Part shown: in pieces, positions 7,539-15,284 of the stretch
Layout: each line of letters begins with the position of its first letter
Position numbering within the stretch: the stretch's first letter is position 1
Source of the DNA: Candidatus Aminicenantota bacterium
Lineage (GTDB): Bacteria > Acidobacteriota > Aminicenantia > Aminicenantales > UBA8522
Assembly: GCA_017886205.1 (NCBI GenBank)
Contig: JAFNEO010000018.1
Coordinates: 1 to 34,493 of the forward strand
Reading direction: 5' to 3'
Length of the DNA: 34,493 nt
Program-made: the position numbers and the translations under genes
The notes under the pieces: generated by a model
Told to the model about the DNA's origin: nothing
Database searches by the model: none
Seen by the model: the letters and a program-made list of their open reading frames with translations, nothing else

Positions 7539-8074
7539 CCTGATTGGCTGGAAATTAGGACGATCGATGCCCATGCCGCCGGAGCGGGCCTGCCCTCAGG
7601 ATCGATACCCCGGCCGGCCTCGTAACGGCCAGGGCCAAGATAGAAGGCGGCCGCGTAAAAGAAGTCTCTTTCCAAAACGTTCCCTCCTTTGTTTTTACTT
7701 TGGATAGGACATTCGATCCGGATCTCAGGTTTCTCTACGGGACGATCTTTGTCGGTCGGCCCGAGGATCCAACCCATCACAGCCGCAACGTCTGTGTGTT
7801 CGCCGAAGGCGAGGTGGACCGAAGCCCCACAGGGACAGGCGTGAGCGGCCGGGCCGCCATCCATTTTGCCCGGGGTGAGCTCGGAAAGAGCCGGCCGTTC
7901 GTCGTCGAGAGCATCCTCGGGACCTGCTTCACCGGTCGCATCGCCGAAGTCACGCCGTTCGGGCCCTACGAGGCCGTGATCCCCGAGGTGTCGGGGAGCG
8001 CCCATATCATCGGCCGGAACGAGTTCTTGATCGACCCATCAGACCCCCTCCGCCACGGGTTCATCCTGAGGTGA
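7539..8074 (+). pseudogene. Decayed proline racemase-family gene, trans-3-hydroxy-L-proline dehydratase type
   Basis: Three blocks of a proline racemase-family protein survive. The N-terminal block EIRTIDAHAAG (from about 7548) is in one frame. A second block, starting IDTPAGLVTARAKIEGGRV and ending VPSFVFTLD, is in another frame. The C-terminal block, from FLYGTIF through DRSPTGTGVSGRAA, CFTGR and VIPEVSGSAHI to DPLRHGF, is in frame with the second. Intact enzymes have roughly 330-350 residues. About 100 residues are missing after the first block, with a frame change, and about 75 between the second and third. Thr rather than Cys in SPTGTG is the signature of 3-hydroxyproline dehydratase rather than racemase. 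The gene is divergent from the hydroxyproline dehydratase operon. It is almost certainly non-functional, though an internal start at about 7700 remains open. Confidence 0.85.
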
Positions 8075-8181
8075 AAAAACCGTAGTCGGGTCTTCCGCGT
8101 GCGCTAGTCGCCAATGGCTCCGGACTGCAGATGGGAATTGCAGAAGAGATTGGGTCAAGAGAAAAAAGATTGAATCGAGGG

Positions 8182-8613
8182 TTAATTATACGCCTTGTTG
8201 AGGGCGTTCTGGATGGTCGATTGCAAGTCGGTTTCCTCGAACGGCTTTGTGATGAAGCCGTAGCGAGCAGTCCCGTTGGCCCTTTTCAGGGTCCCTTCGT
8301 CTCCAAACGCCGTGATGTAGACCACGGGCACGTTGTATTGGTAGAAAATCTCGTGGGCTGCCTGGATCCCATCCAGCTTGCCTTTGAGTTTGATATCCAT
8401 GAGGACCAGATGCGGCCGTCCCGAGGCAACTTTTTGGATGCATTCTTCTCCCGAATGGACCACTTCGGCCTGATTGAAGCCTATCTTGCTCAGGATACTC
8501 TGGATGTCTAGGGCTATGATGGCCTCGTCCTCGACCACCAGGATCTTCCACCCGTTACCTGATAAGGGCGCCAAAACCTGCTTCTCTGGCTGCGCTGTCG
8601 TTGTTGGCCACAT
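8182..8613 (-). CDS. Stand-alone response-regulator receiver domain protein
   Basis: The protein has 143 residues: a short N-terminal tail (1-20) and one CheY-like receiver domain, with no output domain. Phosphorylation residues are intact: acidic pair Glu28-Asp29 in VVEDEAI, acceptor Asp73 in VLMDIKL, Thr101 in VYITAF and Lys123 in ITKPF. The IKLKGKLDGIQAAHEI region resembles receivers that work with PAS-containing HisKA_2/HWE kinases. No kinase is encoded in the window, so its partner is elsewhere. A GGAG ribosome site lies 8 nt before the ATG. Its role could be phosphorelay or protein-protein regulation; the target is unknown. Confidence 0.9.
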   Translation of the reverse strand: MWPTTTAQPEKQVLAPLSGNGWKILVVEDEAIIALDIQSILSKIGFNQAEVVHSGEECIQKVASGRPHLVLMDIKLKGKLDGIQAAHEIFYQYNVPVVYITAFGDEGTLKRANGTARYGFITKPFEETDLQSTIQNALNKAYN

Positions 8614-8623
8614 TATTGTTTCT

Positions 8624-8715
8624 CCATAAGTTTAGTCGCCCGATCCTGGAAAAAATTGAAAAAGCAAAAGACGATACGCAAAACGCGGGCCACAGCGTGG
8701 CCATAGGTTTAGTCG
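8624..8715. repeat. Pair of short direct repeats, CCATARGTTTAGTCG
   Basis: CCATAAGTTTAGTCG at 8624-8638 recurs as CCATAGGTTTAGTCG at 8701-8715, with 14 of 15 bases identical and 77 bp between starts. A small GGCCAC/GTGGCC inverted repeat (8688-8702) lies beside the second copy. Both copies are in the gap between the receiver gene and the peptidase gene, so they could be tandem regulator sites, but chance cannot be excluded. Confidence 0.35.
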
Positions 8716-8758
8716 ATCGAGGCGGCTCCTGCCGGAAAAAATCTGGGAAGAGTCCGGT

Positions 8759-10390
8759 TTAGAATCCCCGGGAAAACATCGTCCAGAACTTGTCCCCAAG
8801 CTCCCAATACTTGCTCATGGCGGCCCTGGCGAAATCATTAGTGTACTTGGTCAGGAACTGTTGGGTCTCCTTGATGTTTTCCGGATTGTCCCCTTTTCCG
8901 TAGAGCTCGATGGCGCGTTTATCCAGATAGGGAAGGTCTTCAAACGCTTTGTCCTCGAACTCCTTGATGACCGCGGCCACCATCTCCTTGGCGTCAGCCC
9001 ATCGGATCGTGGCCAGCCGGTTGGCCCGGCGGAAGGCCCAAGCCGCCGAATCTGTCCGGAAGCGGTGCTGGGCGCAAATCTCGAAGCTCGGCGGGAGCTC
9101 GGTGACGCCTGCGAAAATCGGTATGCGGGCGCTCTGAGCGGGGTTATCGAAGGCGAACCAGCAAACACCGCCGACTGGGTCGGGCAGCCAGGCGCGGCAC
9201 TGGAGGACAGTGGCGTAGGCGCAGCCGGAGATGGCGATGGTCCGCGAGCGCTCCATGACTCCAGGCTTCAGCGTGTTGAGAAGGGTGAACATGTCCCTCG
9301 ACATCCAGGGGTTGGCCAGGGGGCTCTTGGCCATCCCGCCGCTTTTCCGGTCCTCGACGAGGAGGTTCTTGGTCATATCATACTCGGTTCCCTCGTAGGT
9401 CTCCCGGTACATCTTGAGGAGGTCACGGACCGAGACCTTGTTGTCGGGCTTGACAGAAAACGGAAGCTCCTCGGCCTCAATGGTCAGGTTTAGGGAGGGA
9501 GCGAGCCGGCTGAACACATAGTACTCGCGGATAGAAAATGGCTTCTGCCCGCTGTAAGCTTTCCAGAACTTGAACGGCTCGCCGCTCTTGGGGTCCCACC
9601 AGCCCTTCTCAACGGCATAGGAGATGACGTTGTCCGAGGCCAGGTAGCGATCGGAGTTTTTCAGGTCGAGCTCGCCGATCCTCGGTATGTTGGCCGAGAT
9701 GCCGACGTGGTCGTCGGGGATACGGACGGCCGCCCAGATGGCACCCTTTTCGCGGAGGCCGGCGCCGAAGATCTCGAACTGCCAGACTTCTTTCTTGTCG
9801 GCGATGGTAATGCATTCACCCCAGTCGCCGTAGCCATGTTCCTTGGCGAGCTGGCCGGCCAGCTTGATGGCCTCGCGCGCGGTTGTACACCGTTCGAGCA
9901 TCAGGCGTTCGATCTCCTCGATCATGAACATGCCGGAGCTGTTGTAGAGCTCTTTCTTGCCGCCGATCGTCGTCTCGCCGATGGCCAGCTGGTGCTCGTT
10001 CAGGCAGGGATACGCCGTGTTGAGGAAGGCATAAGTCTCCTTGACGTCGGGCACCTCCCCTTTCTCGGTGATGTTCCGAGGGTCGGTAGAGGTTTCGGTG
10101 TGCATCCTGCCCATAAATACCTTGGCCGTGCCGCCCTCATAGTGCTGGGCGTGGGGCATGATATTGACCCATTGCCGGTAGTTGCCGTCGCAGGTGTGGG
10201 CCGTCATCACCGAGCCGTCGATCGTGGCCAACCGTCCGGCCATGATGCTCGTGCAGCCGAGCTCCGGTTCATCCCAGGGATCGGTCTGGGGTTGCCGTTG
10301 GGTCGACAGCGAAAGCAGGCCGACGGAAACGGCCAGGAAAAAGAACACGAATAGCCATCTTGACTTTGACTTGAGCGAGAAAACCGTCAT
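8759..10390 (-). CDS. Secreted C69-family dipeptidase (N-terminal nucleophile hydrolase)
   Basis: The protein has 543 residues from the ATG at 10388-10390. I chose that start because AGAGGAG lies 6 nt upstream; an upstream TTG at 10408 would add six residues. A signal peptide spans about residues 1-35, with basic residues then a hydrophobic run. The C69 signature follows: CTSIMAGRLATIDGSVMTAH, in which Cys46 would become the N-terminal nucleophile after processing. Later conserved stretches include MFMIEEIERLMLERCTTAREAI and DWGECITIADKKEVW. C69 enzymes hydrolyse dipeptides with broad specificity, so this one would act outside the cytoplasm on peptides. It has its own promoter and is transcribed toward the receiver gene, about 145 nt away. 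Family is certain; substrate is not. Confidence 0.92.
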   Translation of the reverse strand: MTVFSLKSKSRWLFVFFFLAVSVGLLSLSTQRQPQTDPWDEPELGCTSIMAGRLATIDGSVMTAHTCDGNYRQWVNIMPHAQHYEGGTAKVFMGRMHTETSTDPRNITEKGEVPDVKETYAFLNTAYPCLNEHQLAIGETTIGGKKELYNSSGMFMIEEIERLMLERCTTAREAIKLAGQLAKEHGYGDWGECITIADKKEVWQFEIFGAGLREKGAIWAAVRIPDDHVGISANIPRIGELDLKNSDRYLASDNVISYAVEKGWWDPKSGEPFKFWKAYSGQKPFSIREYYVFSRLAPSLNLTIEAEELPFSVKPDNKVSVRDLLKMYRETYEGTEYDMTKNLLVEDRKSGGMAKSPLANPWMSRDMFTLLNTLKPGVMERSRTIAISGCAYATVLQCRAWLPDPVGGVCWFAFDNPAQSARIPIFAGVTELPPSFEICAQHRFRTDSAAWAFRRANRLATIRWADAKEMVAAVIKEFEDKAFEDLPYLDKRAIELYGKGDNPENIKETQQFLTKYTNDFARAAMSKYWELGDKFWTMFSRGF

Positions 10391-10422
10391 GTGGCGCTCC
10401 TCTAACAATAGGAAGTCAGGAA

Positions 10423-10441
10423 CTCAATTATCAGAATTGAG
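10423..10441. promoter_or_regulatory. Inverted repeat CTCAATT-N5-AATTGAG over the dipeptidase -10 box
   Basis: Perfect 7-bp arms flank five bases, and the element spans the end of the spacer and all of the -10 box of the dipeptidase promoter. This is the expected position for a repressor operator. No adjacent DNA-binding regulator is encoded, so the binding protein is unknown. Confidence 0.4.
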
Positions 10442-10455
10442 GCTGCAACTGTCAA
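10427..10455 (-). promoter_or_regulatory. Sigma70-type promoter of the C69 dipeptidase gene
   Basis: The minus strand has a perfect TTGACA (10450-10455), 17 nt, then GATAAT (10427-10432), five of six to consensus. The expected start is near 10420, giving a leader of about 30 nt containing the AGAGGAG ribosome site. Confidence 0.7.
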
Positions 10456-10461
10456 CAAGAC

Positions 10462-10499
10462 TCAGGCTGATCGCCCCGCTCTTGTCTCTGAGAGCCTGA
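10462..10499 (-). terminator. Weak stem-loop after the small membrane protein gene
   Basis: TCAGGCT and AGCCTGA arms (7 bp) are separated by 24 nt, with a possible inner GCTCT/AGAGC stem. It starts 2 nt past the stop of the small membrane gene and lies just upstream of the dipeptidase promoter. The following minus-strand bases GTCTTGTTG are only mildly T-rich, so intrinsic termination is uncertain. Confidence 0.3.
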
Positions 10500-10501
10500 C
10501 A

Positions 10502-10753
10502 TTACAGTATTCCGACGCCGCGCCATTTAAGAAAGATATAGCAGCCGACGCCGAAGACAATCCAACAAATAAAAGATACCATACCGCTGGCAGGACTGCG
10601 CCATATGACGGGGAGGATGAAGATGGTGATCATCGTGATTACGATGAAGGCTCGGCCCTTGACTGTGTCGGCCTCGATGAAAGCCCAAATCCCGAGCAAG
10701 AATCCGAGCCCGATACCTATGGCCTGGTATGGAATGCCCAAGAAAAAACCCAA
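10502..10753 (-). CDS. Small hypothetical membrane protein, three predicted helices
   Basis: This frame of 83 codons from a TTG start encodes three hydrophobic segments, at about 4-24 (IPYQAIGIGLGFLLGIWAF), 34-50 (AFIVITMITIFILPVIW) and 57-75 (MVSFICWIVFGVGCYIF). I do not recognise the family. It begins 23 nt downstream of tRNA-fMet on the same strand and could be read from the tRNA promoter. The start is uncertain: the upstream sequence is pyrimidine-rich, has no clear ribosome site, and the reading frame stays open toward the tRNA. The coherent alternation of hydrophobic helices and short charged loops argues for a real gene. Confidence 0.55.
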   Translation of the reverse strand: MGFFLGIPYQAIGIGLGFLLGIWAFIEADTVKGRAFIVITMITIFILPVIWRSPASGMVSFICWIVFGVGCYIFLKWRGVGIL

Positions 10754-10775
10754 AAGAAAAAAGGGAAAGAAAAGG

Positions 10776-10852
<77 letters not shown>

Positions 10853-10863
10853 GTACCGTGATT

Positions 10864-10892
10864 ATTATAACAAGGGACAGGAACTGAATCAA
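10864..10892 (-). promoter_or_regulatory. Promoter of tRNA-fMet
   Basis: The minus strand has TTGATT (10887-10892), 17 nt, then a perfect TATAAT (10864-10869), ending 11 nt before the mature tRNA 5' end. Position and match make this the likely tRNA promoter; it could also drive the small membrane gene downstream. Confidence 0.75.
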
Positions 10893-10941
10893 GTGATATT
10901 TTGGAGACGCGGGCCGGAAAAACTAAGAAACCAGAATCTGC

Positions 10942-10970
10942 TTGACCCTCCCGAGCGCCGCAAATATAAT
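10942..10970 (+). promoter_or_regulatory. Near-consensus promoter of the nuoJKLMN operon
   Basis: TTGACC (10942-10947), 17 nt, TATAAT (10965-10970). The -10 is perfect and the -35 matches five of six. Transcription should start near 10977, only about 7 nt before the nuoJ ATG at 10984, so the mRNA would be nearly leaderless. It is divergent from the tRNA-fMet promoter in the same 131-bp gap. Confidence 0.75.
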
Positions 10971-10983
10971 GTGAAGCCTAAAA

Positions 10984-11481
10984 ATGGGCATTTTCCTTTT
11001 CTTCTTACTGGCCATTCTGTGCGTCGGCGGCGTCCTGGGCATGATCCTCTCCAAGAACCAGGCTCATAACGCCCTCTTCCTCGTGTTCGCCTTTGCCTGC
11101 CTCGGCGGCCTCTTCGGCCTGCTCGATGCGCCGTTCATCGCCGCCGTGCAGATCATCATCTATGCCGGGGCCATCATGGTCCTGTTCATCTTCGTCATTA
11201 TGATGGTCAACCTCGAGCAGGGCATCTCTCCTGAAAAAAAGAAATGGACGCTCGGCTTATCGGCTGTGCTGGCGGTCTTCCTCCTCGTCGAACTGGGGCT
11301 GGCCGTCCGCGGGATGCTAGGCTCCCTGGGCCGGACGGGCGGTCCGAGCATCGGGAGCCCGACCGAGCTCGGCCGCCTCCTCTTCACCGACTATCTTTAT
11401 CCCTTCGAGATCACGTCCGTCCTGATCATCGCCGCTCTCGTCGGCGCCATCGTTCTCGTCAAAAAGAAAGAGAAGGAATGA
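10984..11481 (+). CDS. nuoJ: NADH-quinone oxidoreductase subunit J
   Basis: This 165-residue inner-membrane subunit of the complex I proton-pumping arm has about five helices. The family signature AAVQIIIYAGAIMVLFIFVIMM is visible in pieces (YAGAIMVLFIFVIMMVNLE), and the N-terminus MGIFLFFLLAILCVGGVLG is the expected first helix. That supports the start at 10984 despite the absence of a ribosome site. It is the first gene of nuoJKLMN, reads directly from a strong promoter, and its stop overlaps the nuoK ATG. NuoJ helps couple quinone chemistry to the antiporter subunits. NuoA-I are not upstream; a tRNA is there instead. Confidence 0.93.
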   Translation: MGIFLFFLLAILCVGGVLGMILSKNQAHNALFLVFAFACLGGLFGLLDAPFIAAVQIIIYAGAIMVLFIFVIMMVNLEQGISPEKKKWTLGLSAVLAVFLLVELGLAVRGMLGSLGRTGGPSIGSPTELGRLLFTDYLYPFEITSVLIIAALVGAIVLVKKKEKE

Positions 11482-11780
11482 TCCCCGTCGGCTACTTCTT
11501 CAGCCTGAGCATCGTGCTCTTCGTCCTGGGAATCATCGGCTTTTTCGTCAAACGCGACCTGATCACCATGTTCATGGCGGTCGAGGTCATGCTCAACGCT
11601 GCCAACCTTGCCTTCATCGCCCTGGCCAAAGCCGCCGGTTCTCCGGCCGGCCAGGTCATCGTCTTCTTCGTCATCACCGTGGCTGCGGCCGAGGCTGCCG
11701 TCGGCCTGGCCATCATCCTGCTCGTCTTCCGGCAGAAGAAATCAATCAAGGCCGAAGACATGCGACTGATGAAGGGATAA
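11478..11780 (+). CDS. nuoK: NADH-quinone oxidoreductase subunit K
   Basis: The protein has 100 residues and three helices, the standard NuoK size. The two membrane glutamates required for proton transfer are present: MFMAVEVMLNAANLAF in helix 2 and VITVAAAEAAVGLAI in helix 3. The ATG overlaps the nuoJ stop by four bases, preceded by AGAAGGA. It sits between NuoJ and the antiporter subunits in the proton relay of complex I. The following nuoL begins 3 nt later. Confidence 0.95.
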   Translation: MIPVGYFFSLSIVLFVLGIIGFFVKRDLITMFMAVEVMLNAANLAFIALAKAAGSPAGQVIVFFVITVAAAEAAVGLAIILLVFRQKKSIKAEDMRLMKG

Positions 11781-11783
11781 CAC

Positions 11784-13682
11784 GTGGAGATGTTCTGGCT
11801 CATCCCGCTCCTCCCCGGAGCCAGCGCCTTCATACTGGCTGTGTTCGGGAAATGGCTTCCTAAGAAATACGTCTCCTGGCAGGCGTGCCTTTCAGTCTTC
11901 GCCTCTTTTGGGATTTCGCTGGTCTCGTTCTTTGGCCTTCTCAAGGTTCCGCCCGGGAGCCTGCCGGTCATCAAGACGCTCTTCCATTGGATCCAGTCCG
12001 GGTCGTTCAACGCCGACTTGTCTCTTCAACTCGACCCCCTGTCTTCGATCATGACTCTGGTCGTCACCGGCGTCGGCTTACTTATCCACGTCTATTCGGT
12101 CGGCTACATGGCCCATGACAAGGGATACCAACGCTACTTCACCTACCTCAACCTATTCACCTTTGCCATGCTCATCCTGGTCATGGGCGCCAACCTGGTC
12201 CTGATGTTTGTCGGCTGGGAAGGCGTCGGGCTGTGCTCCTATCTGCTGATCGGTTTCTGGTTTGAGAAGCACTCGGCGGCCAATGCAGGGAAAAAAGCTT
12301 TTATCGTCAACCGCATCGGCGACGCTGCGTTCATCCTGGGCATTTTCTTCATCTTCCTCATCGTCGGGAGCGGCGACTTTCGGGCCATCACCGGGGCCAT
12401 AGAGGGCGGGGCGATTACTCAGGGCATGGCCACCTTGATCGCCCTGCTGCTTTTCGCCGGAGCGACTGGAAAATCCGCCCAGATCCCGCTCTATGTCTGG
12501 CTGCCGGACGCCATGGAAGGGCCGACGCCGGTCAGCGCCCTCATCCATGCCGCGACCATGGTCACAGCCGGCGTTTACATGGTCTCGCGGATGAACCTGC
12601 TGTTCACCCTATCGGGAGTGGCCGGTCAAGTCGTCGGCATCGTCGGAGCGCTGACCGCCATCTTCGCGGCCACCATGGCCTTGACCCAGAACGACATCAA
12701 GAGGGTCCTGGCCTACTCCACGATCTCCCAGATCGGTTATATGTTCATCGGCTGCGGAGTCGGCGCTTACGCCGCCGGAATGTTCCACCTCTTTACCCAC
12801 GCCTTTTTCAAGAGCCTCCTGTTCCTGGCCGCGGGGAGCGTGATGCATGCCCTTTCCGGCGAGCTCGATATGCGCAAGATGGGAGGGCTAAGAAAATACC
12901 TGCCCCTCACCTACCCGACTTTCCTCATAGGCGCCATCGCCATCGCCGGCGTCCCCTTTCTGTCGGGGTTTTTCTCCAAGGACGCCATCCTGACCCACGC
13001 CTTTGCCCAGGGCCAGTACTTCATCTGGGCATTGGGCCTCATGGGCGCTGTGCTGACCGCCTTCTACATGTTCCGGCTGGTTTTCCTGACGTTCTTCGGC
13101 CCGGAGCGGATCGAATCCCACGCCAAGGAGCATCTCCACGAGTCCCCGCGGGTGATGACCGTGCCCCTCGTCATCCTCGCCTTCTTCTCGATCATCGCGG
13201 GTTATGTGGGGCTTCCGGTCGTCCTCGGCGAGAAGGCCAACCTGTTCAGCCGCTTCCTCGATCCGGTCATCCATCCCGGTCCTGAAGTCCACCTTGGTAT
13301 CAGTACGGAATGGCTGCTCATCCTGGTCTCTGTAGCCGTAGCCCTCTGCGGGATCTATATCGCCTACGTTTTCTATCTCAAGTCGCCGCGGACGCCGCAC
13401 CGGATCGTCGCCCGGTTTCCGGCGCTCTACAAGCTTCTCTATAATAAATATTATGTGGACGAGGTCTATAACGCCGCCTTCGTCAAACCGCTGGTCAACG
13501 GCTCCCAGGTTGTCTACGACAACTTCGACCTGAAGGTCATCGACGGTACGATCGACGGAACGGCGGCCGCCACCAGTTTCGCGGGCAAGGTATTGGGCCT
13601 CTTCCAGAGCGGCCTGGTCAAAGACTACACTCTGGTGCTTCTCTTGGGTGTGGTCATATTCCTGGGGTATTTGTTGTTTTAA
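11784..13682 (+). CDS. nuoL: NADH-quinone oxidoreductase subunit L
   Basis: This 632-residue distal antiporter-like subunit has full NuoL length, with about 14 core helices and a C-terminal extension ending in a hydrophobic anchor, consistent with the long lateral helix. Pumping residues are visible: Glu146 in FVGWEGVGLCSY, Lys230 in GATGKSAQIPLYVWLPDAM, and the NDIKRVLAYSTISQIGYM block. Then come HAFFKSLLFLAAGS and the helix-12 Lys in SGFFSKDAIL. Translation starts at GTG 11784 or at the in-frame ATG 11790. It couples to nuoK upstream and to nuoM, which starts one base after its stop. Confidence 0.95.
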   Translation: MEMFWLIPLLPGASAFILAVFGKWLPKKYVSWQACLSVFASFGISLVSFFGLLKVPPGSLPVIKTLFHWIQSGSFNADLSLQLDPLSSIMTLVVTGVGLLIHVYSVGYMAHDKGYQRYFTYLNLFTFAMLILVMGANLVLMFVGWEGVGLCSYLLIGFWFEKHSAANAGKKAFIVNRIGDAAFILGIFFIFLIVGSGDFRAITGAIEGGAITQGMATLIALLLFAGATGKSAQIPLYVWLPDAMEGPTPVSALIHAATMVTAGVYMVSRMNLLFTLSGVAGQVVGIVGALTAIFAATMALTQNDIKRVLAYSTISQIGYMFIGCGVGAYAAGMFHLFTHAFFKSLLFLAAGSVMHALSGELDMRKMGGLRKYLPLTYPTFLIGAIAIAGVPFLSGFFSKDAILTHAFAQGQYFIWALGLMGAVLTAFYMFRLVFLTFFGPERIESHAKEHLHESPRVMTVPLVILAFFSIIAGYVGLPVVLGEKANLFSRFLDPVIHPGPEVHLGISTEWLLILVSVAVALCGIYIAYVFYLKSPRTPHRIVARFPALYKLLYNKYYVDEVYNAAFVKPLVNGSQVVYDNFDLKVIDGTIDGTAAATSFAGKVLGLFQSGLVKDYTLVLLLGVVIFLGYLLF

Positions 13683-13683
13683 A

Positions 13684-15282
13684 ATGAGCTTTCCGATATT
13701 GAGTTTCGTCACCTTCTTCCCGGTTGCCGGGGCCGTCCTGCTGATCTTTGTCCCCAAAGAAAAGACCAACCTCCATCGCTACCTGGCGCTGGCATTCACT
13801 CTGATCACTCTCGTCGCTTCGCTGACACTCTATTTCCATTTCGATGGCGCTGTCGCCGACCCTCAATTTGTCGAGAAATCGGGCTGGCTGGGGTACGGGA
13901 TCAATTATCATCTTGGTGTTGACGGCATCAGCCTCTGGCTTGTCCTTCTCACCACCTTCCTGCTGCCCATCGCCGTTCTTTCCTCCTGGACCTCCATCCA
14001 GAAGCGGGTCAAGGAATACCTCATCTTCATGCTCCTCCTCGAATCGGGAATCATCGGTGTTTTCGTCTCCCTCAACCTCTTCCTCTTCTATGTCTTCTGG
14101 GAGGCGATGCTCATCCCGATGTATTTCCTGATCGGCGTCTGGGGCGGACCCCGCCGGATCTACGCCACCCTGAAGTTTGTGCTCATGACCATGTTCGGAA
14201 GCCTCCTCATGCTCGTGGCCATTTTTGCGCTGTACTCTTTCTACTACAAAGCCACCGGCACCTATTCGCTCGAGATCTTCGACTTCTACAAGCTCATCCT
14301 CAACCCCCAGGTCCAGGGCTGGCTGTTCCTGGGGTTTGCGTTGGCCTTTGCCATCAAGGTGCCGATGTTCCCGTTCCACACCTGGCTTCCCGACGCCCAC
14401 GTCGAAGCGCCCACGGCCGCGTCGGTCATCCTCGCGGCCGTCCTCCTGAAGATGGGGACCTACGGATTCCTGCGTTTTGCGCTGCCCCTCTTTCCCGACG
14501 CCCTGGAGAGGTTTTTGCCGCTCCTTTCCATCCTAGCCCTGATCGGGATTATTTACGGCGGGCTGATGGCCCTCATCCAGAAAGACATCAAGTCCCTGGT
14601 CGCCTACTCGAGCGTCAGCCACATGGGGCTCATCATGCTGGCCGTGTTTTCGCTCAATACGGAGGGTGTGGAAGGAGCGATCTACCAGATGCTCAACCAC
14701 GGGCTAAGCACGGGCGCCCTCTTCTTGATCGTCGGCATACTCTACGAGCGGGCTCATACACGTCTCATCAAGGACTTCGGCGGAGTGAGCAGCCAGATGC
14801 CGGTCTTCTCCGCCTTCTTCCTGGTCTGCCTGCTCTCTGCAGTCGGGCTCCCCGGTCTCAACGGGTTCGTCGGCGAGATCCTTTGCCTATTCGGCATTTT
14901 CAAGACGAGCCAGCTGCAGGCGATTCTCGCCGTCTCGACCGTCATCCTCGCCGCCGCCTATCTCCTCTGGATGTACCAGCGGGTCATGCACGGCCCGATC
15001 ACCAACGAGAAAATCCGCTCTTTTAAGGATATAAATAAAAGGGAGCTGGGCTATCTCGTGCCCATCATCATCATGATGTTCTGGATGGGGATCTACCCGC
15101 AGCCTTTCCTGCGGAAGATGGACGCTTCCGTGTCCCGGCTCCTCGATCGGGTTCACAACCGGGAAAGAATTTTCCTCCGGGAAACAAGCCAGACAACATC
15201 CCTGAAAAGTGACAGGGCCGCCGAAGCGGAAGTCGATCAGACGGCCAAGAAGATCCTGGCCGAGCTGGAGGAGAAGAGATAA
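13684..15282 (+). CDS. nuoM: NADH-quinone oxidoreductase subunit M
   Basis: The protein has 532 residues from the ATG at 13684. NuoM hallmarks are YHLGVDGISLWLVLLTTFL near the N-terminus, the helix-5 glutamate in FYVFWEAMLIPMYFLIGVW, and the helix-7/8 block KVPMFPFHTWLPDAHVEAP with its lysine. It also has KDIKSLVAYSSVSHMGLIM and GLNGFVGEIL, where helix 12 carries Glu rather than the Lys of NuoL, as usual for NuoM. The C-terminus has a longer charged tail (about 480-532) than usual. One base separates it from nuoL and two from nuoN, so the five genes form one operon. Confidence 0.95.
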   Translation: MSFPILSFVTFFPVAGAVLLIFVPKEKTNLHRYLALAFTLITLVASLTLYFHFDGAVADPQFVEKSGWLGYGINYHLGVDGISLWLVLLTTFLLPIAVLSSWTSIQKRVKEYLIFMLLLESGIIGVFVSLNLFLFYVFWEAMLIPMYFLIGVWGGPRRIYATLKFVLMTMFGSLLMLVAIFALYSFYYKATGTYSLEIFDFYKLILNPQVQGWLFLGFALAFAIKVPMFPFHTWLPDAHVEAPTAASVILAAVLLKMGTYGFLRFALPLFPDALERFLPLLSILALIGIIYGGLMALIQKDIKSLVAYSSVSHMGLIMLAVFSLNTEGVEGAIYQMLNHGLSTGALFLIVGILYERAHTRLIKDFGGVSSQMPVFSAFFLVCLLSAVGLPGLNGFVGEILCLFGIFKTSQLQAILAVSTVILAAAYLLWMYQRVMHGPITNEKIRSFKDINKRELGYLVPIIIMMFWMGIYPQPFLRKMDASVSRLLDRVHNRERIFLRETSQTTSLKSDRAAEAEVDQTAKKILAELEEKR

Positions 15283-15284
15283 GG

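Noticed and set aside
7424..8005. 193-codon minus-strand frame over the pseudogene
   Set aside because: The plus strand clearly matches proline racemase-family blocks; the minus frame is a shadow.
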